Shown: piece after piece, positions 7,153 through 14,009 of the stretch
How the letters are laid out: each line of letters opens with the position of its first letter
Position numbering within the stretch: the first letter of the stretch is position 1
Assembly (NCBI GenBank): GCA_035296085.1
Contig: DATHBP010000116.1
Span: 1 to 16,015 of the forward strand
DNA from: DATHBP01 sp035296085
Lineage (GTDB): Bacteria; Actinomycetota; Actinomycetes; Propionibacteriales; Nocardioidaceae
Length of the DNA stretch: 16,015 nt
Direction of reading: 5' to 3'
Position numbers and translations under genes: made by a program
The notes under the pieces: generated by a model
The model's database searches: none
What the model was told of the DNA's origin: nothing
What the model saw: only the letters and a program-made list of their open reading frames with translations

Positions 7153-9041
7153 CAGGCGCTCCCCGGGACCGGTCGACGCCGGGCTCGCACCGACGGCAGC
7201 CGGGACACGCCGAGGTGCTGGGGGTCGAGCCCGGACATCGGGTGACCTTGGCCGAAGAACTGGGTGCGGGCGAGCAGGGTCACGAGCGGCTTGGTGAAGA
7301 AGAACACGACGAACACGTCGATCAGAGTCGTCAGTCCCAACGCGAACGCGAAGCCCTTGACCACTCCGATGGCGAAGATGAACAGCACGAGCGCGGCGAG
7401 GATCGACACGGCATCGGCAGCGAGGATGGTCATCTTCGCTCGGGCCCAGCCTGCCTCGACCGCCGAACGCAGCGTCTTGCCGTCGCGCACCTCGTCACGC
7501 AGGCGCTCGAAGTAGACGATGAACGAGTCGGCGGTGATGCCGATGGCGACGATCAGCCCGGCGATTCCGGGCAGGCTCAGGGTGAACCCGATCCAGCTGC
7601 CCAGCAGGAGAACCGAGGCGTACGTCGTCGCGGCAGCCACGATCAGCGACGCGATGACCACCAGGCCGAGACCCCGGTAGTAGGCAAGGCAGTAGATCAC
7701 CACGAGGAACAGGCCGAAGGCACCGGCGAGGATCCCGGCCCGCAGCTGGTCGGCAGCGAGCTGGGGGCCTTCCTCGGACACCGACTCGGTGCGAAAGCTC
7801 AGCGGAAGCGCGCCGTACTTCAGTGACGCCGCCAGCGCCTGGGCTGACTCCTGCGTGAAGTTGCCCGAGATCTCCGCCTGCCCGTTGAGGATCGGCGAGT
7901 TGACACCGGGAGCAGACAAGACCACGGCATCGAGGACGATGGCGAACTGACGCGGGGTGTTGACCAGCTGCTGGGTCACAGTGGCGAAGGTGTCGGTGGC
8001 GCTGTTGTCGAACTCGATGTTGACGACCCAGGTCGGCTGGTTCTGCGGGATGCCTGCGCTCGCGTCGTCGATCTGGGTGCCTTCGATGACGGCTGGGCTG
8101 AGGAGGTACTTGAATCCGTCCTCGTCACAGGCGAGCAACGGCTGGCCGGAGATGTCCTTGGTGTCGGGACGCGCACCGGCCCGCGGACAGGTGAACGCCG
8201 CGAACCTCGCCTGCCAGGCAGCGTCGGGCTGCCAGTTGAGCGGATCGGTGATGGGAGCCGTCGTGGGCTGGCCAGAGGGGCTCGGCGTGGGTGGGGCCGC
8301 GGTCGTCTGAGCTGGGCTGGGCGAAGCGGACGTCGTCGGAGTGGGAGTGGGCGAGGCTGACGTCGTCGCACTCGGCGAGCCAGTCGTGGGGCTTGGCGTC
8401 GGCGAGGCAGTTGCCGCCGAGCCTGCCGGGAGGCGTACGGCCGGCCGGGCGCCACTGCGGCTCGGCGTGGATGACGACGTGGGACTGCCGGGCCCGACGC
8501 TCGGTGTGGCGCCACTGGGTGTGGGGCCGTTGGGTGTCGGGCTGCCGGGTGACGGGCTACCGGGTGTCGGGCTACCGGGTGTCGGGCTACCGGCCGTCGG
8601 GCCGCTCGGTGATGCCCCGCTCGGCGACGGGGTGCCAGGCGTGGGCTTCGGCTGCGGACGGCCGAGTTCCGGACCTTGCGACACGATTCGGAAGCGCAGC
8701 TGCGCGGTCTGGCCGACCAGCTCGACCAGGTCATTGCGCTGCTCGCCGGGGATCTCGACGATGAGGTTGTTGCCGCCTTGGGTCGTGACCTCCGCCTCGG
8801 CGACGCCCGTTCCGTTGACTCTGGCCCGGATGATGTCGACGGCTTCGTTCATCTTCTCGGTCGTCACTCCACCGCTGGAGGTGGCGGTGCGCGCCGAGAG
8901 CGTGATGCGCGTGCCGCCCTGCAGGTCGAGGCCAAGGCTCGGCATCCAGGTGCCGTTGAGAGCGACACCGGCGAACATCGCAGCAAGCACGATGCCGAAG
9001 ATCAGCAGCGTGCGCGCCGGGCGCGACGGTTTGCTGGCCAC
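7152..9041 (-). CDS. secD: Protein translocase subunit SecD
   Basis: A 629-residue partner of SecF. One helix at 12-30 precedes GLDLQGG (37-43), the conserved start of the extracytoplasmic P1 region. The N-terminal part of P1 (about 44-125) is followed by a Pro/Ser/Thr/Gly-rich insert of roughly 135 residues (129-263), then the rest of P1, then five C-terminal helices (about 434-455, 460-480, 488-507, 540-560, 563-585). LPGIAGLIVAIGITADSF (490-507) is the SecD signature. The insert makes the protein longer than SecD proteins without one; linkers here are known in actinobacteria, but this one includes tandem repeats. Two cysteines (C285, C305) flank a short segment after the insert. The start is GTG at 9041-9039, with AAGGAG rather far upstream (12 nt). 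Confidence 0.97.
   Translation of the reverse strand: MASKPSRPARTLLIFGIVLAAMFAGVALNGTWMPSLGLDLQGGTRITLSARTATSSGGVTTEKMNEAVDIIRARVNGTGVAEAEVTTQGGNNLIVEIPGEQRNDLVELVGQTAQLRFRIVSQGPELGRPQPKPTPGTPSPSGASPSGPTAGSPTPGSPTPGSPSPGSPTPNGPTPSGATPSVGPGSPTSSSTPSRSGARPAVRLPAGSAATASPTPSPTTGSPSATTSASPTPTPTTSASPSPAQTTAAPPTPSPSGQPTTAPITDPLNWQPDAAWQARFAAFTCPRAGARPDTKDISGQPLLACDEDGFKYLLSPAVIEGTQIDDASAGIPQNQPTWVVNIEFDNSATDTFATVTQQLVNTPRQFAIVLDAVVLSAPGVNSPILNGQAEISGNFTQESAQALAASLKYGALPLSFRTESVSEEGPQLAADQLRAGILAGAFGLFLVVIYCLAYYRGLGLVVIASLIVAAATTYASVLLLGSWIGFTLSLPGIAGLIVAIGITADSFIVYFERLRDEVRDGKTLRSAVEAGWARAKMTILAADAVSILAALVLFIFAIGVVKGFAFALGLTTLIDVFVVFFFTKPLVTLLARTQFFGQGHPMSGLDPQHLGVSRLPSVRARRRPVPGSA
8532..8606. repeat. 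15-bp tandem repeat inside secD
   Basis: Five consecutive 15-bp units of form GGGTGTCGGGCTACC (plus strand) cover this stretch: 8532-8546, 8547-8561, 8562-8576, 8577-8591 and a diverged 8592-8606. Units three and four are identical, and the first two differ from them by one base each. On the coding strand each unit encodes Gly-Ser-Pro-(Thr/Ser)-Pro (Asn-Gly-Pro-Thr-Pro-like in diverged flanks). The repeat stays in frame, so unit gain or loss would only change the linker length in the extracytoplasmic part of SecD. Confidence 0.9.
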
Positions 9042-9083
9042 AGCTGGTGGGAGCTCCTTCGGGTCTGGTCTCGCTGGACTCGC

Positions 9084-9404
9084 TCAGAGCGAGGTGGAGC
9101 CCGGGGGTAGCACCTCGTCGTGCGCCTCGCCGGTGCTGGGCCGAGTCGGCTCGACCACCTTGGCGACCGCCTGCCGGTGGACGCGCACGGTCGTGCCCGG
9201 CGCGATGTCGAGCGAGACCGCCTCATCGTCCAACGATGCGACGGTGCCGAAGATGCCGCTGCTCAACATGACGCGCGTGCCGGGCTGCAAGCTGCGCTGG
9301 GTAGCCGCCAGGTCGGCCGCACGTTTGCGGCTAGGCCGCAGGATGAGGAACCAGAACACGAGCGCGATCAGTAGGAGCGGGAGCAGCGAAGCCAGGGTCT
9401 CCAC
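9084..9404 (-). CDS. yajC: Preprotein translocase accessory subunit YajC
   Basis: A 106-residue YajC protein, the small single-span membrane partner of SecDF. One N-terminal transmembrane helix (about 5-22) ends in the typical FLILRPSRKR junction. A compact cytoplasmic domain follows with SLQPGTRVMLSSGIFGTVASL (about 38-58) and VRVHRQAVAKVV (73-84), then a short acidic/Pro-rich tail. The start is GTG at 9404-9402 with GAGGGGAA about 6 nt upstream. It is 42 bp ahead of secD and heads the yajC-secD-secF-apt run. Confidence 0.95.
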   Translation of the reverse strand: METLASLLPLLLIALVFWFLILRPSRKRAADLAATQRSLQPGTRVMLSSGIFGTVASLDDEAVSLDIAPGTTVRVHRQAVAKVVEPTRPSTGEAHDEVLPPGSTSL

Positions 9405-9499
9405 CGGAAGTTCCCCTCAGTCGGGTGCGGTCAACGATCTGCGCGGTCCACGCGGCCAGAGCGGGAGTCTAGCCAGCGGTTGCGGGCGGCTTGACTCAC
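9405..9499 (-). promoter_or_regulatory. ruvB-yajC gap with a weak -10 candidate
   Basis: This 95-bp gap is the second largest inside the minus-strand block. On the minus strand TAGACT (9471-9466) matches the same -10 hexamer seen before rel and before the ppiB-like gene, but no recognisable -35 lies 16-18 bp upstream. It could drive yajC-secD-secF-apt separately from ruvCAB. No hairpin followed by a T-run was seen after ruvB. Confidence 0.25.
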
Positions 9500-10585
9500 T
9501 CAGGACGAGTCGGCGTCGTCGAACAGGCCGGGCTGTGCCGCGGTCGGCCCGTTCGGCGGCATGTGCAAGCCCAGGTGCTTCCACGCCGCCGACGTCGCCA
9601 CCCGTCCGCGAGGCGTACGCGCCAGGAAGCCCTGGCGCACGAGGAACGGCTCGGCGACCTCCTCGACGGTCTCACGCTCCTCACCGACAGCGACCGCGAG
9701 AGTGCTGAGGCCCACAGGTCCGCCGGCGAAGCGCCGGCACAGTGCATCGAGGACAGCCCGGTCGAGCCGGTCCAGTCCGGACTCGTCGACCTCGTAGAGC
9801 GCGAGCGCCGCGCGGGAGACCGCGAGGTCGACGACGCCATCCGCGCGTACCTCGGCAAAATCGCGGACCCGGCGAAGCAGCCGGTTGGCGATGCGCGGGG
9901 TGCCACGCGAGCGTGCGGCGATCTCGGCACGACCGGCGGCCTCGACCCGGATGTCGAGCAGTGCGGCGGATCGGGCGAGGATGCGTTCGAGCTCCGCCGG
10001 CTCGTAGAACTCGAGGTGCGCGGTGAAGCCGAACCGGTCACGCAGCGGACCAGGGAGCAGACCTGCGCGCGTCGTCGCGCCCACCAAGGTGAACGGAGGC
10101 AGGGTCAGCGGAATGGCTGTCGCGCCCGGCCCTTTGCCGACGATGACGTCGACGCGGAAGTCCTCCATCGCCATGTAGAGCATCTCCTCGGCCGGCCGGC
10201 TCATCCGGTGGATCTCGTCGAGGAACAACACCTCACCTTCGCCCAGCGACGACAAGATCGCGGCCATGTCGCCGGCGTGCTGGATGGCGGGGCCACTCGT
10301 GACACGAAGCGGCGCACCCATCTCGGCGGCCACGATCATCGCCAGCGTCGTCTTGCCGAGGCCGGGCGGGCCGGAGAGCAAGACGTGGTCAGCGGTGCGG
10401 GCTCGGGCTCGAGCCGCCTCCAGCATGAGGGCCAGCTGCTCGCAGACGCGGTCCTGGCCGATCACCTCGGCGAGGGTTCGCGGCCGCAATGCAGCCTCCA
10501 TCACGACGTCGTCGCCGTCGAGCTCGGGGGCGACCAGACCGCGCCCCAGCTGCGCATCGGGCTGCTCGTCGTACGTGGTCACCAT
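9500..10585 (-). CDS. ruvB: Holliday junction branch migration ATPase RuvB
   Basis: A 361-residue AAA+ motor that drives branch migration with RuvA. Visible motifs are Walker A GPPGLGKTT (72-80), Walker B LFLDEIHR (120-127), sensor I GATTR (169-173), the arginine-finger region GPLRDRFG (179-186) and sensor II GTPRIANR (228-235). A C-terminal winged-helix domain follows (about 265-345: GGPVGLSTLAVAVGEE and RQGFLARTPRGRVAT). The frame is open upstream well into ruvA, but the ATG at 10585-10583 is chosen because GAGGAG sits about 3-5 nt before it and the protein then begins in the usual poorly conserved leader before LRPRTLAEVIGQ. The gap from ruvA is 49 bp. Confidence 0.98.
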   Translation of the reverse strand: MVTTYDEQPDAQLGRGLVAPELDGDDVVMEAALRPRTLAEVIGQDRVCEQLALMLEAARARARTADHVLLSGPPGLGKTTLAMIVAAEMGAPLRVTSGPAIQHAGDMAAILSSLGEGEVLFLDEIHRMSRPAEEMLYMAMEDFRVDVIVGKGPGATAIPLTLPPFTLVGATTRAGLLPGPLRDRFGFTAHLEFYEPAELERILARSAALLDIRVEAAGRAEIAARSRGTPRIANRLLRRVRDFAEVRADGVVDLAVSRAALALYEVDESGLDRLDRAVLDALCRRFAGGPVGLSTLAVAVGEERETVEEVAEPFLVRQGFLARTPRGRVATSAAWKHLGLHMPPNGPTAAQPGLFDDADSS

Positions 10586-10634
10586 CTGCTCCTCACCGCT
10601 GGCGCCGACCGGGGCCAGCCCCGGCGGGTGCCCC

Positions 10635-11258
10635 TCACACCCGTGCCAGGGTGCTGAGCGCCGCCCGCAACAACGCGGCGACGTCCAGCGGAACGCCGCG
10701 GTCCGCTTGGTCGGTCGCGAGCGGCGCGACCTCGGCGATGGCCGCCTCCGCCTCGCGCGTTGACCAGCCGAGACCCAGCAGTCCGGCGCGTACCGTCTCG
10801 CGCCAGGAGTCTGCCGGACCGGCTGCCGGGAGGCTGCCGCCAGGAGAGCGTGGTGCCGGCGGGCCGATCCGGTCCTTGAGCTCGAGCACGATCCGCTGCG
10901 CACCCTTCTTGCCGATCCCGGGCACGGCACACAGAGCCAGCAGGTCCTCGCCCGCAACCGCCCGCCGAAGCTCGTCGGGGCTGTGCACGGCCAGCATTGC
11001 CTGCGCCAGCTTCGGGCCCACACCGCTCGCTGTCAGGAGCAGCTCGAAGGTCGCGCGCTCGTCGTCGTCGGCGAACCCGAACAACGTGAGGGAGTCTTCG
11101 CGGACGACCAATGACGTGGCCACCGCGGCGGCTTGCCCGACGCGCAGGTGCGCCAGCGTCGCAGGGGCGCACTGCACGGCGATGCCAAGCCCGCCCACCT
11201 CCACCACGGCGGAGTCGGGGTTGAGCTGGCGCACGACGCCCCGAACGGACGCGATCAC
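10635..11258 (-). CDS. ruvA: Holliday junction DNA-binding protein RuvA
   Basis: A 207-residue protein that binds four-way junctions as a tetramer and loads RuvB. An OB-fold domain (about 1-63, MIASVRGVV to LTLFGF) is followed by two helix-hairpin-helix motifs, ASGVGPKLA (77-85) and AVPGIGKKGAQRI (111-123). A Pro/Gly-rich flexible linker (132-150) leads to domain III (151-207), which contacts RuvB and contains GLLGLGWSTREAEAAI. The start is GTG at 11258-11256 and overlaps the ruvC stop as GTGA, so ruvC and ruvA are translationally coupled. Confidence 0.97.
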   Translation of the reverse strand: MIASVRGVVRQLNPDSAVVEVGGLGIAVQCAPATLAHLRVGQAAAVATSLVVREDSLTLFGFADDDERATFELLLTASGVGPKLAQAMLAVHSPDELRRAVAGEDLLALCAVPGIGKKGAQRIVLELKDRIGPPAPRSPGGSLPAAGPADSWRETVRAGLLGLGWSTREAEAAIAEVAPLATDQADRGVPLDVAALLRAALSTLARV

Positions 11259-11800
11259 GCGCCCACCCGCTTTGCGGCAGAGGCGGCAGCCAGCGCGTCG
11301 TGGCGTGCCGACTCCAGCCGGTTGTTGGCCGAGCCCCGCCAGACGTGGCAGATCGCCAGCGCGAGCGCGTCGGTCGCGTCCGCGGGCGACGGCGGCTCCG
11401 CCAGCCGCAGGACGCGGGTCACCATGGTCGCCACCTGCGCCTTGTCGGCGCGTCCGCTGCCGGTCACCGCCGCCTTGACCTCGCTAGGCGTGTGCAGAGC
11501 GACGGCCACCCCGCAGCGTCCCGCGGCCGCCAGCGCCACGCCGCTGGCCTGGGCGGTTCCCATCACCGTCGTGACGTTGTGCTGGCTGAACACCCGCTCG
11601 ACAGCCACGACGTCGGGCTGGTGCAGGGCGATCCACCCCTCGATGGCTGACTGGAGCCGGAGCAGCCGCAACGCGATGCCGAGGTCGGGCGCGGTGCGGA
11701 TGACGTCGACCGAGACCAGCAGCAACGGGCGACCAGCCTGCCCCTCGACCACCCCGAGCCCGCAACGAGTGAGGCCGGGGTCCACGCCGAGCACCCGCAC
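11255..11800 (-). CDS. ruvC: Holliday junction resolvase RuvC
   Basis: A 181-residue endonuclease that resolves Holliday junctions. The four acidic catalytic residues are present: D7 (LGVDPG), E68 (VAVERVF), D141 and D144 (SPADATDALA). The frame is open further upstream to 11914, but that extension is Arg-rich and unlike RuvC. GTG at 11800-11798 gives the family N-terminus MRVLGVDPGLTRCG, and GAGG lies 8 nt upstream; an adjacent GTG at 11803-11801 is an alternative adding one residue. The C-terminal tail after CHVWRG is long and Ala-rich. An SOS box about 45 bp upstream indicates DNA-damage control of the ruvC-ruvA-ruvB unit. Confidence 0.97.
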   Translation of the reverse strand: MRVLGVDPGLTRCGLGVVEGQAGRPLLLVSVDVIRTAPDLGIALRLLRLQSAIEGWIALHQPDVVAVERVFSQHNVTTVMGTAQASGVALAAAGRCGVAVALHTPSEVKAAVTGSGRADKAQVATMVTRVLRLAEPPSPADATDALALAICHVWRGSANNRLESARHDALAAASAAKRVGA

Positions 11801-11822
11801 CACGGCCCCCTCTCGCCGTCTC

Positions 11823-11836
11823 GCGCCCCGGGGCGC
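11823..11836. repeat. GC-only 14-bp palindrome in the ruvC leader
   Basis: GCGCCCCGGGGCGC is a perfect palindrome between the SOS box and the ruvC ribosome binding site. It would lie in the 5' leader of the ruvC transcript. It may be incidental in such GC-rich sequence, or a leader hairpin. Confidence 0.4.
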
Positions 11837-11841
11837 CCGAC

Positions 11842-11857
11842 CCGAACACCTGTTCGG
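11842..11857. promoter_or_regulatory. SOS (LexA) box upstream of ruvC, with -10-like element
   Basis: CCGAACACCTGTTCGG is an inverted repeat with perfect 6-bp half-sites around ACCT. It contains CGAAC-N4-GTTCG, the consensus of LexA boxes in Gram-positive bacteria including actinobacteria. It lies 42 bp before the ruvC start. A -10-like TAGCCT on the minus strand (11867-11862) would place the transcription start near 11855, inside the box, which suits repression by LexA. The -35 is not recognisable. SOS control of ruv genes is established in several bacteria. Confidence 0.85.
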
Positions 11858-11885
11858 TTCGAGGCTATCGGCGGCCCACCCCATC

Positions 11886-11906
11886 GCGGCGGCGACGCGC
11901 CGCCGC
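11886..11906. terminator. Hairpin with 9-bp GC stem between yebC and ruvC
   Basis: GCGGCGGCG (11886-11894) and CGCCGCCGC (11898-11906) are perfect complements around a 3-nt loop ACG. It follows the larger palindrome in the direction of minus-strand transcription. There is no T-tract on either strand, so it is at best a U-less terminator of the sort proposed for GC-rich actinobacteria. It lies just upstream of the putative ruvC promoter. Confidence 0.45.
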
Positions 11907-11926
11907 AGGTGCACGGCTCGTCGACG

Positions 11927-11968
11927 TGTCAGGCGTCTGACGGCGCATGCGCCGTCGACGCCCTGACA
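11927..11968. terminator. Large imperfect palindrome downstream of yebC (terminator-like)
   Basis: A 42-nt inverted repeat is centred between 11947 and 11948. Arms 11927-11947 and 11948-11968 pair in 20 positions with a single bulged base on each side (T11938 and C11961); as RNA this is about 18 bp with a 4-nt loop. It begins 29 nt after the yebC stop in the direction of transcription and is followed by a second hairpin. No U-run follows. The best reading is termination of the pdxST-yebC transcript, separating it from the SOS-controlled ruv genes. A protein-binding or repeated element is the alternative. Confidence 0.55.
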
Positions 11969-11996
11969 ACTCGGCCGGTTGGGGCCAGCAGGTGGC

Positions 11997-12758
11997 TCAG
12001 CCGAGTCGAGCCAGCACGTCGTCAGTTACGTCGAAGTTCGCCACGACGCTCGCCACGTCGTCGCTGTCCTCGAGTGCCTCGATCAGCGCGAGGATGCGGG
12101 TGGCGGCTGCCTCGTCCACCTCGACGGTCACGCTGGGCACGAACATCACCTCGGCCGACTCGTAGTCCAGTCCAGCGGTCTGCAGGGCGGTGCGGACCGC
12201 GACCAGGTCGGTCGGTGCGCAGCTCACCTCGACGTAGTCTCCGGCAACTTCGACGTCATCGGCGCCAGCGTCCAGCACGGCCGCGAGCACGTCGTCCTCG
12301 TCGATCTCACCCCGGGGCTGGTCCCGCGGGACCACGACGATGCCTCTGCGCGTGAACAGGTAGGACACGCTGCCCGCGTCGGCCATGGACCCACCGCCCC
12401 GGGTCATCGCCGTGCGCACGTCGCCGGCGGCGCGGTTGCGGTTGTCAGTGAGGCACTCGATCAGCAGAGCGACCCCGCCCGGGGCGTACCCCTCGTACAT
12501 GACCGTCTGGTAGTCGGCGCCGCCGGCTTCGAGACCGGCACCTCGCTTGAGCGCTCGCTCGATGTTGTCGTTGGGCACCGATGACTTCTTCGCCTTCTGG
12601 ATGGCGTCGTACAGAGTCGGGTTGCCGTCGGGGTCGGCACCACCGGTGCGGGCTGCCACCTCGATGTTCTTGACCAGCTTGGCGAAGAGCTTGCCACGCC
12701 GCGCATCGACGACCGCCTTCTTGTGCTTGGTCGTCGCCCACTTGGAGTGGCCGGACAT
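11997..12758 (-). CDS. yebC: YebC/PmpR family protein (transcriptional regulator or translation factor)
   Basis: A 253-residue cytoplasmic protein of the YebC/TACO1 family. The hallmark N-terminus MSGHSKWATTKHKKAVVDAR is complete. It continues with GKLFAKLVKNIEVAAR, NPTLYDAIQKAKKSSVPNDN and YEGYAPGGVALLIECLTDN, then the acidic C-terminal half rich in D, E and V. Members have been described as transcriptional regulators (PmpR, near ruvC in many bacteria) and, more recently, as factors helping ribosomes through difficult sequences such as polyproline; the sequence alone does not decide. The start is ATG at 12758-12756 with AAGGAG 6 nt upstream, a strong site. The gap to pdxT is 48 bp. Confidence 0.97.
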   Translation of the reverse strand: MSGHSKWATTKHKKAVVDARRGKLFAKLVKNIEVAARTGGADPDGNPTLYDAIQKAKKSSVPNDNIERALKRGAGLEAGGADYQTVMYEGYAPGGVALLIECLTDNRNRAAGDVRTAMTRGGGSMADAGSVSYLFTRRGIVVVPRDQPRGEIDEDDVLAAVLDAGADDVEVAGDYVEVSCAPTDLVAVRTALQTAGLDYESAEVMFVPSVTVEVDEAAATRILALIEALEDSDDVASVVANFDVTDDVLARLG

Positions 12759-12806
12759 GAGCGCTCCTTGTCGGTGTGACGAGACGGTACGCCGACTGTG
12801 CCCCGC

Positions 12807-13433
12807 TCAGCCGCGCCCGGCGGCCCGGACGAGCTCGATGAAGTAGCGGTGCACGCGGTCGTCGCCGCTGATCTCGGGGTGGAACGACGTCGCGAGCAGG
12901 TGCCCTTGGCGCACCGCGACGATCCTATCGGCGGCCGGGCCGCCGGCCACCCGTGCGAGCACCTCGACGCCGTCGCCGGCCTTCTCGACCCACGGCGCCC
13001 GGATGAACACAGCATGCAGCGGGGCGTCGAACTGTGGGAAGTCGACCTCGGCCTCGAAGGAGTCGACCTGGCGGCCGAAGGCGTTGCGGCGCACGGTCAC
13101 ATCGAGGCCACCGATGCCCTGCTGGCCGACGACTCCCCCCTCGATCCGGTCGGCGAGCATGATCATCCCGGCGCAGGTGCCGAACGCCGGGAGCCCCGAG
13201 CCGATCCGGTCGCGCAGCGGGTCGAGCAGGTCGAAGAGCACACACAGCTTGTGCATGGTCGTGGACTCACCACCCGGGACGATCACCCCGTCGAGCCCGG
13301 CGAGCTCATGGGGACGGCGTACCGGGACGCCGCTCGCCCCTGCGCTGGCCAGCATCGCAAGGTGCTCGCGTACGTCGCCCTGGAGCGCCAGCACGCCGAT
13401 CGTCGGGCTCGTGGCGGCGGGGGTTGCGATCAC
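12807..13433 (-). CDS. pdxT: Pyridoxal 5'-phosphate synthase glutaminase subunit PdxT
   Basis: A 208-residue class I glutamine amidotransferase subunit that supplies ammonia to PdxS for PLP synthesis. Motifs are IGVLALQGDVREH (12-24), the oxyanion region PGGEST (53-58), the nucleophile C87 in FGTCAGMI, RAPWVE (145-150), and the H185/E187 pair in SFHPEISGDDRVHRYF. The catalytic triad is intact. The start is GTG at 13433-13431, overlapping the stop of the preceding gene as GTGA, with no clear SD of its own; expression therefore probably depends on coupling to that gene. Confidence 0.97.
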   Translation of the reverse strand: MIATPAATSPTIGVLALQGDVREHLAMLASAGASGVPVRRPHELAGLDGVIVPGGESTTMHKLCVLFDLLDPLRDRIGSGLPAFGTCAGMIMLADRIEGGVVGQQGIGGLDVTVRRNAFGRQVDSFEAEVDFPQFDAPLHAVFIRAPWVEKAGDGVEVLARVAGGPAADRIVAVRQGHLLATSFHPEISGDDRVHRYFIELVRAAGRG

Positions 13434-14005
13434 CGGACGTGGGCCGGCAGCCGGCGCTGCCAGCTGGCAGCAACCTCGATGCGGCCCTCGTCGAAGTGGC
13501 CGCAGAGCCCGTGCCGGCCGAGGATCTCGATGACCGTGTCGAGCAGAGCATCCCCGGGAGCGACGTTCGCGGTGTCGCCGTGCCAGACGTTGATCTCGAG
13601 CATCCCGTTGTCGATGGCATGCCAGACGTCGGGGGAGGTGAACCAGGCAATGCCGAGCGGCGAGCGCCCGCTGCGGCCCAGCCGAGCGAGCTCTGCATTC
13701 GCCGACCAGTGGTCCTCACACGCGCGCAGTACGACCACGCCGGCCGACTCCAGCTCCGCGAAAGCGGCCTCCAGCCGGTCGTGGTCAGTGACTGGCGGCC
13801 AGCCGAGCTGCTCCTCGGCGAGCTCGCCGGTGACGTCACCAAGCCAGCGCTCGACGACTTCTTCGGGATCAGCCAGTGACGGCATCTCGTCGCGCAGCGC
13901 GGCGAGCACGTCGGCACGCAAGGACGCGCCGCTCAGGAATCCCGCCCGCACTTGCAGCCGGGTGTAGTCGCGCAACTGGTCGGTCTTGGTCTGCTTGTCG
14001 ACCAT
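13430..14005 (-). CDS. Hypothetical protein between pdxS and pdxT (possibly DUF6891-like)
   Basis: A 191-residue soluble protein with no signal or membrane segment. The start is ATG at 14005-14003, 4 bp after the pdxS stop, with GGTGAGG immediately upstream; the frame is open further up but would overlap pdxS. Its stop overlaps the pdxT start, so it sits tightly inside the PLP-synthase gene run. The N-terminal half is helical with VRAGFLSGASLRADVLAALR and a pattern LEAAFAELESAGVVVLRACE. The C-terminal half is beta-rich (SPLGIAWFTSPD, EINVWHG, LCGHFDEGRIEV). This layout reminds me of DUF6891 proteins of actinobacteria, but the resemblance is from memory and weak. Function unknown. Confidence 0.85.
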   Translation of the reverse strand: MVDKQTKTDQLRDYTRLQVRAGFLSGASLRADVLAALRDEMPSLADPEEVVERWLGDVTGELAEEQLGWPPVTDHDRLEAAFAELESAGVVVLRACEDHWSANAELARLGRSGRSPLGIAWFTSPDVWHAIDNGMLEINVWHGDTANVAPGDALLDTVIEILGRHGLCGHFDEGRIEVAASWQRRLPAHVR

Positions 14006-14009
14006 CGCC

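Noticed and set aside
8532..8606. Possible CRISPR array because of regular short repeats
   Set aside because: Units are 15 bp, directly adjacent without spacers, and encode an in-frame Pro-rich peptide repeat within secD.
10586..11023. N-terminal extension of the ruvB frame by 146 codons
   Set aside because: It overlaps ruvA on the same strand, is Arg/Ser-rich and unlike RuvB; the ATG at 10585 has a good SD and gives a family-length protein.
11801..11914. N-terminal extension of the ruvC frame
   Set aside because: It would place the SOS box inside the coding sequence and add an Arg-rich leader unlike RuvC; GTG at 11800 gives the conserved N-terminus.
12798..13967. Plus-strand open frame of 389 codons opposite pdxT and the hypothetical gene
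   Set aside because: It is antisense to pdxT with a complete catalytic triad; no domain or ribosome binding site supports it.
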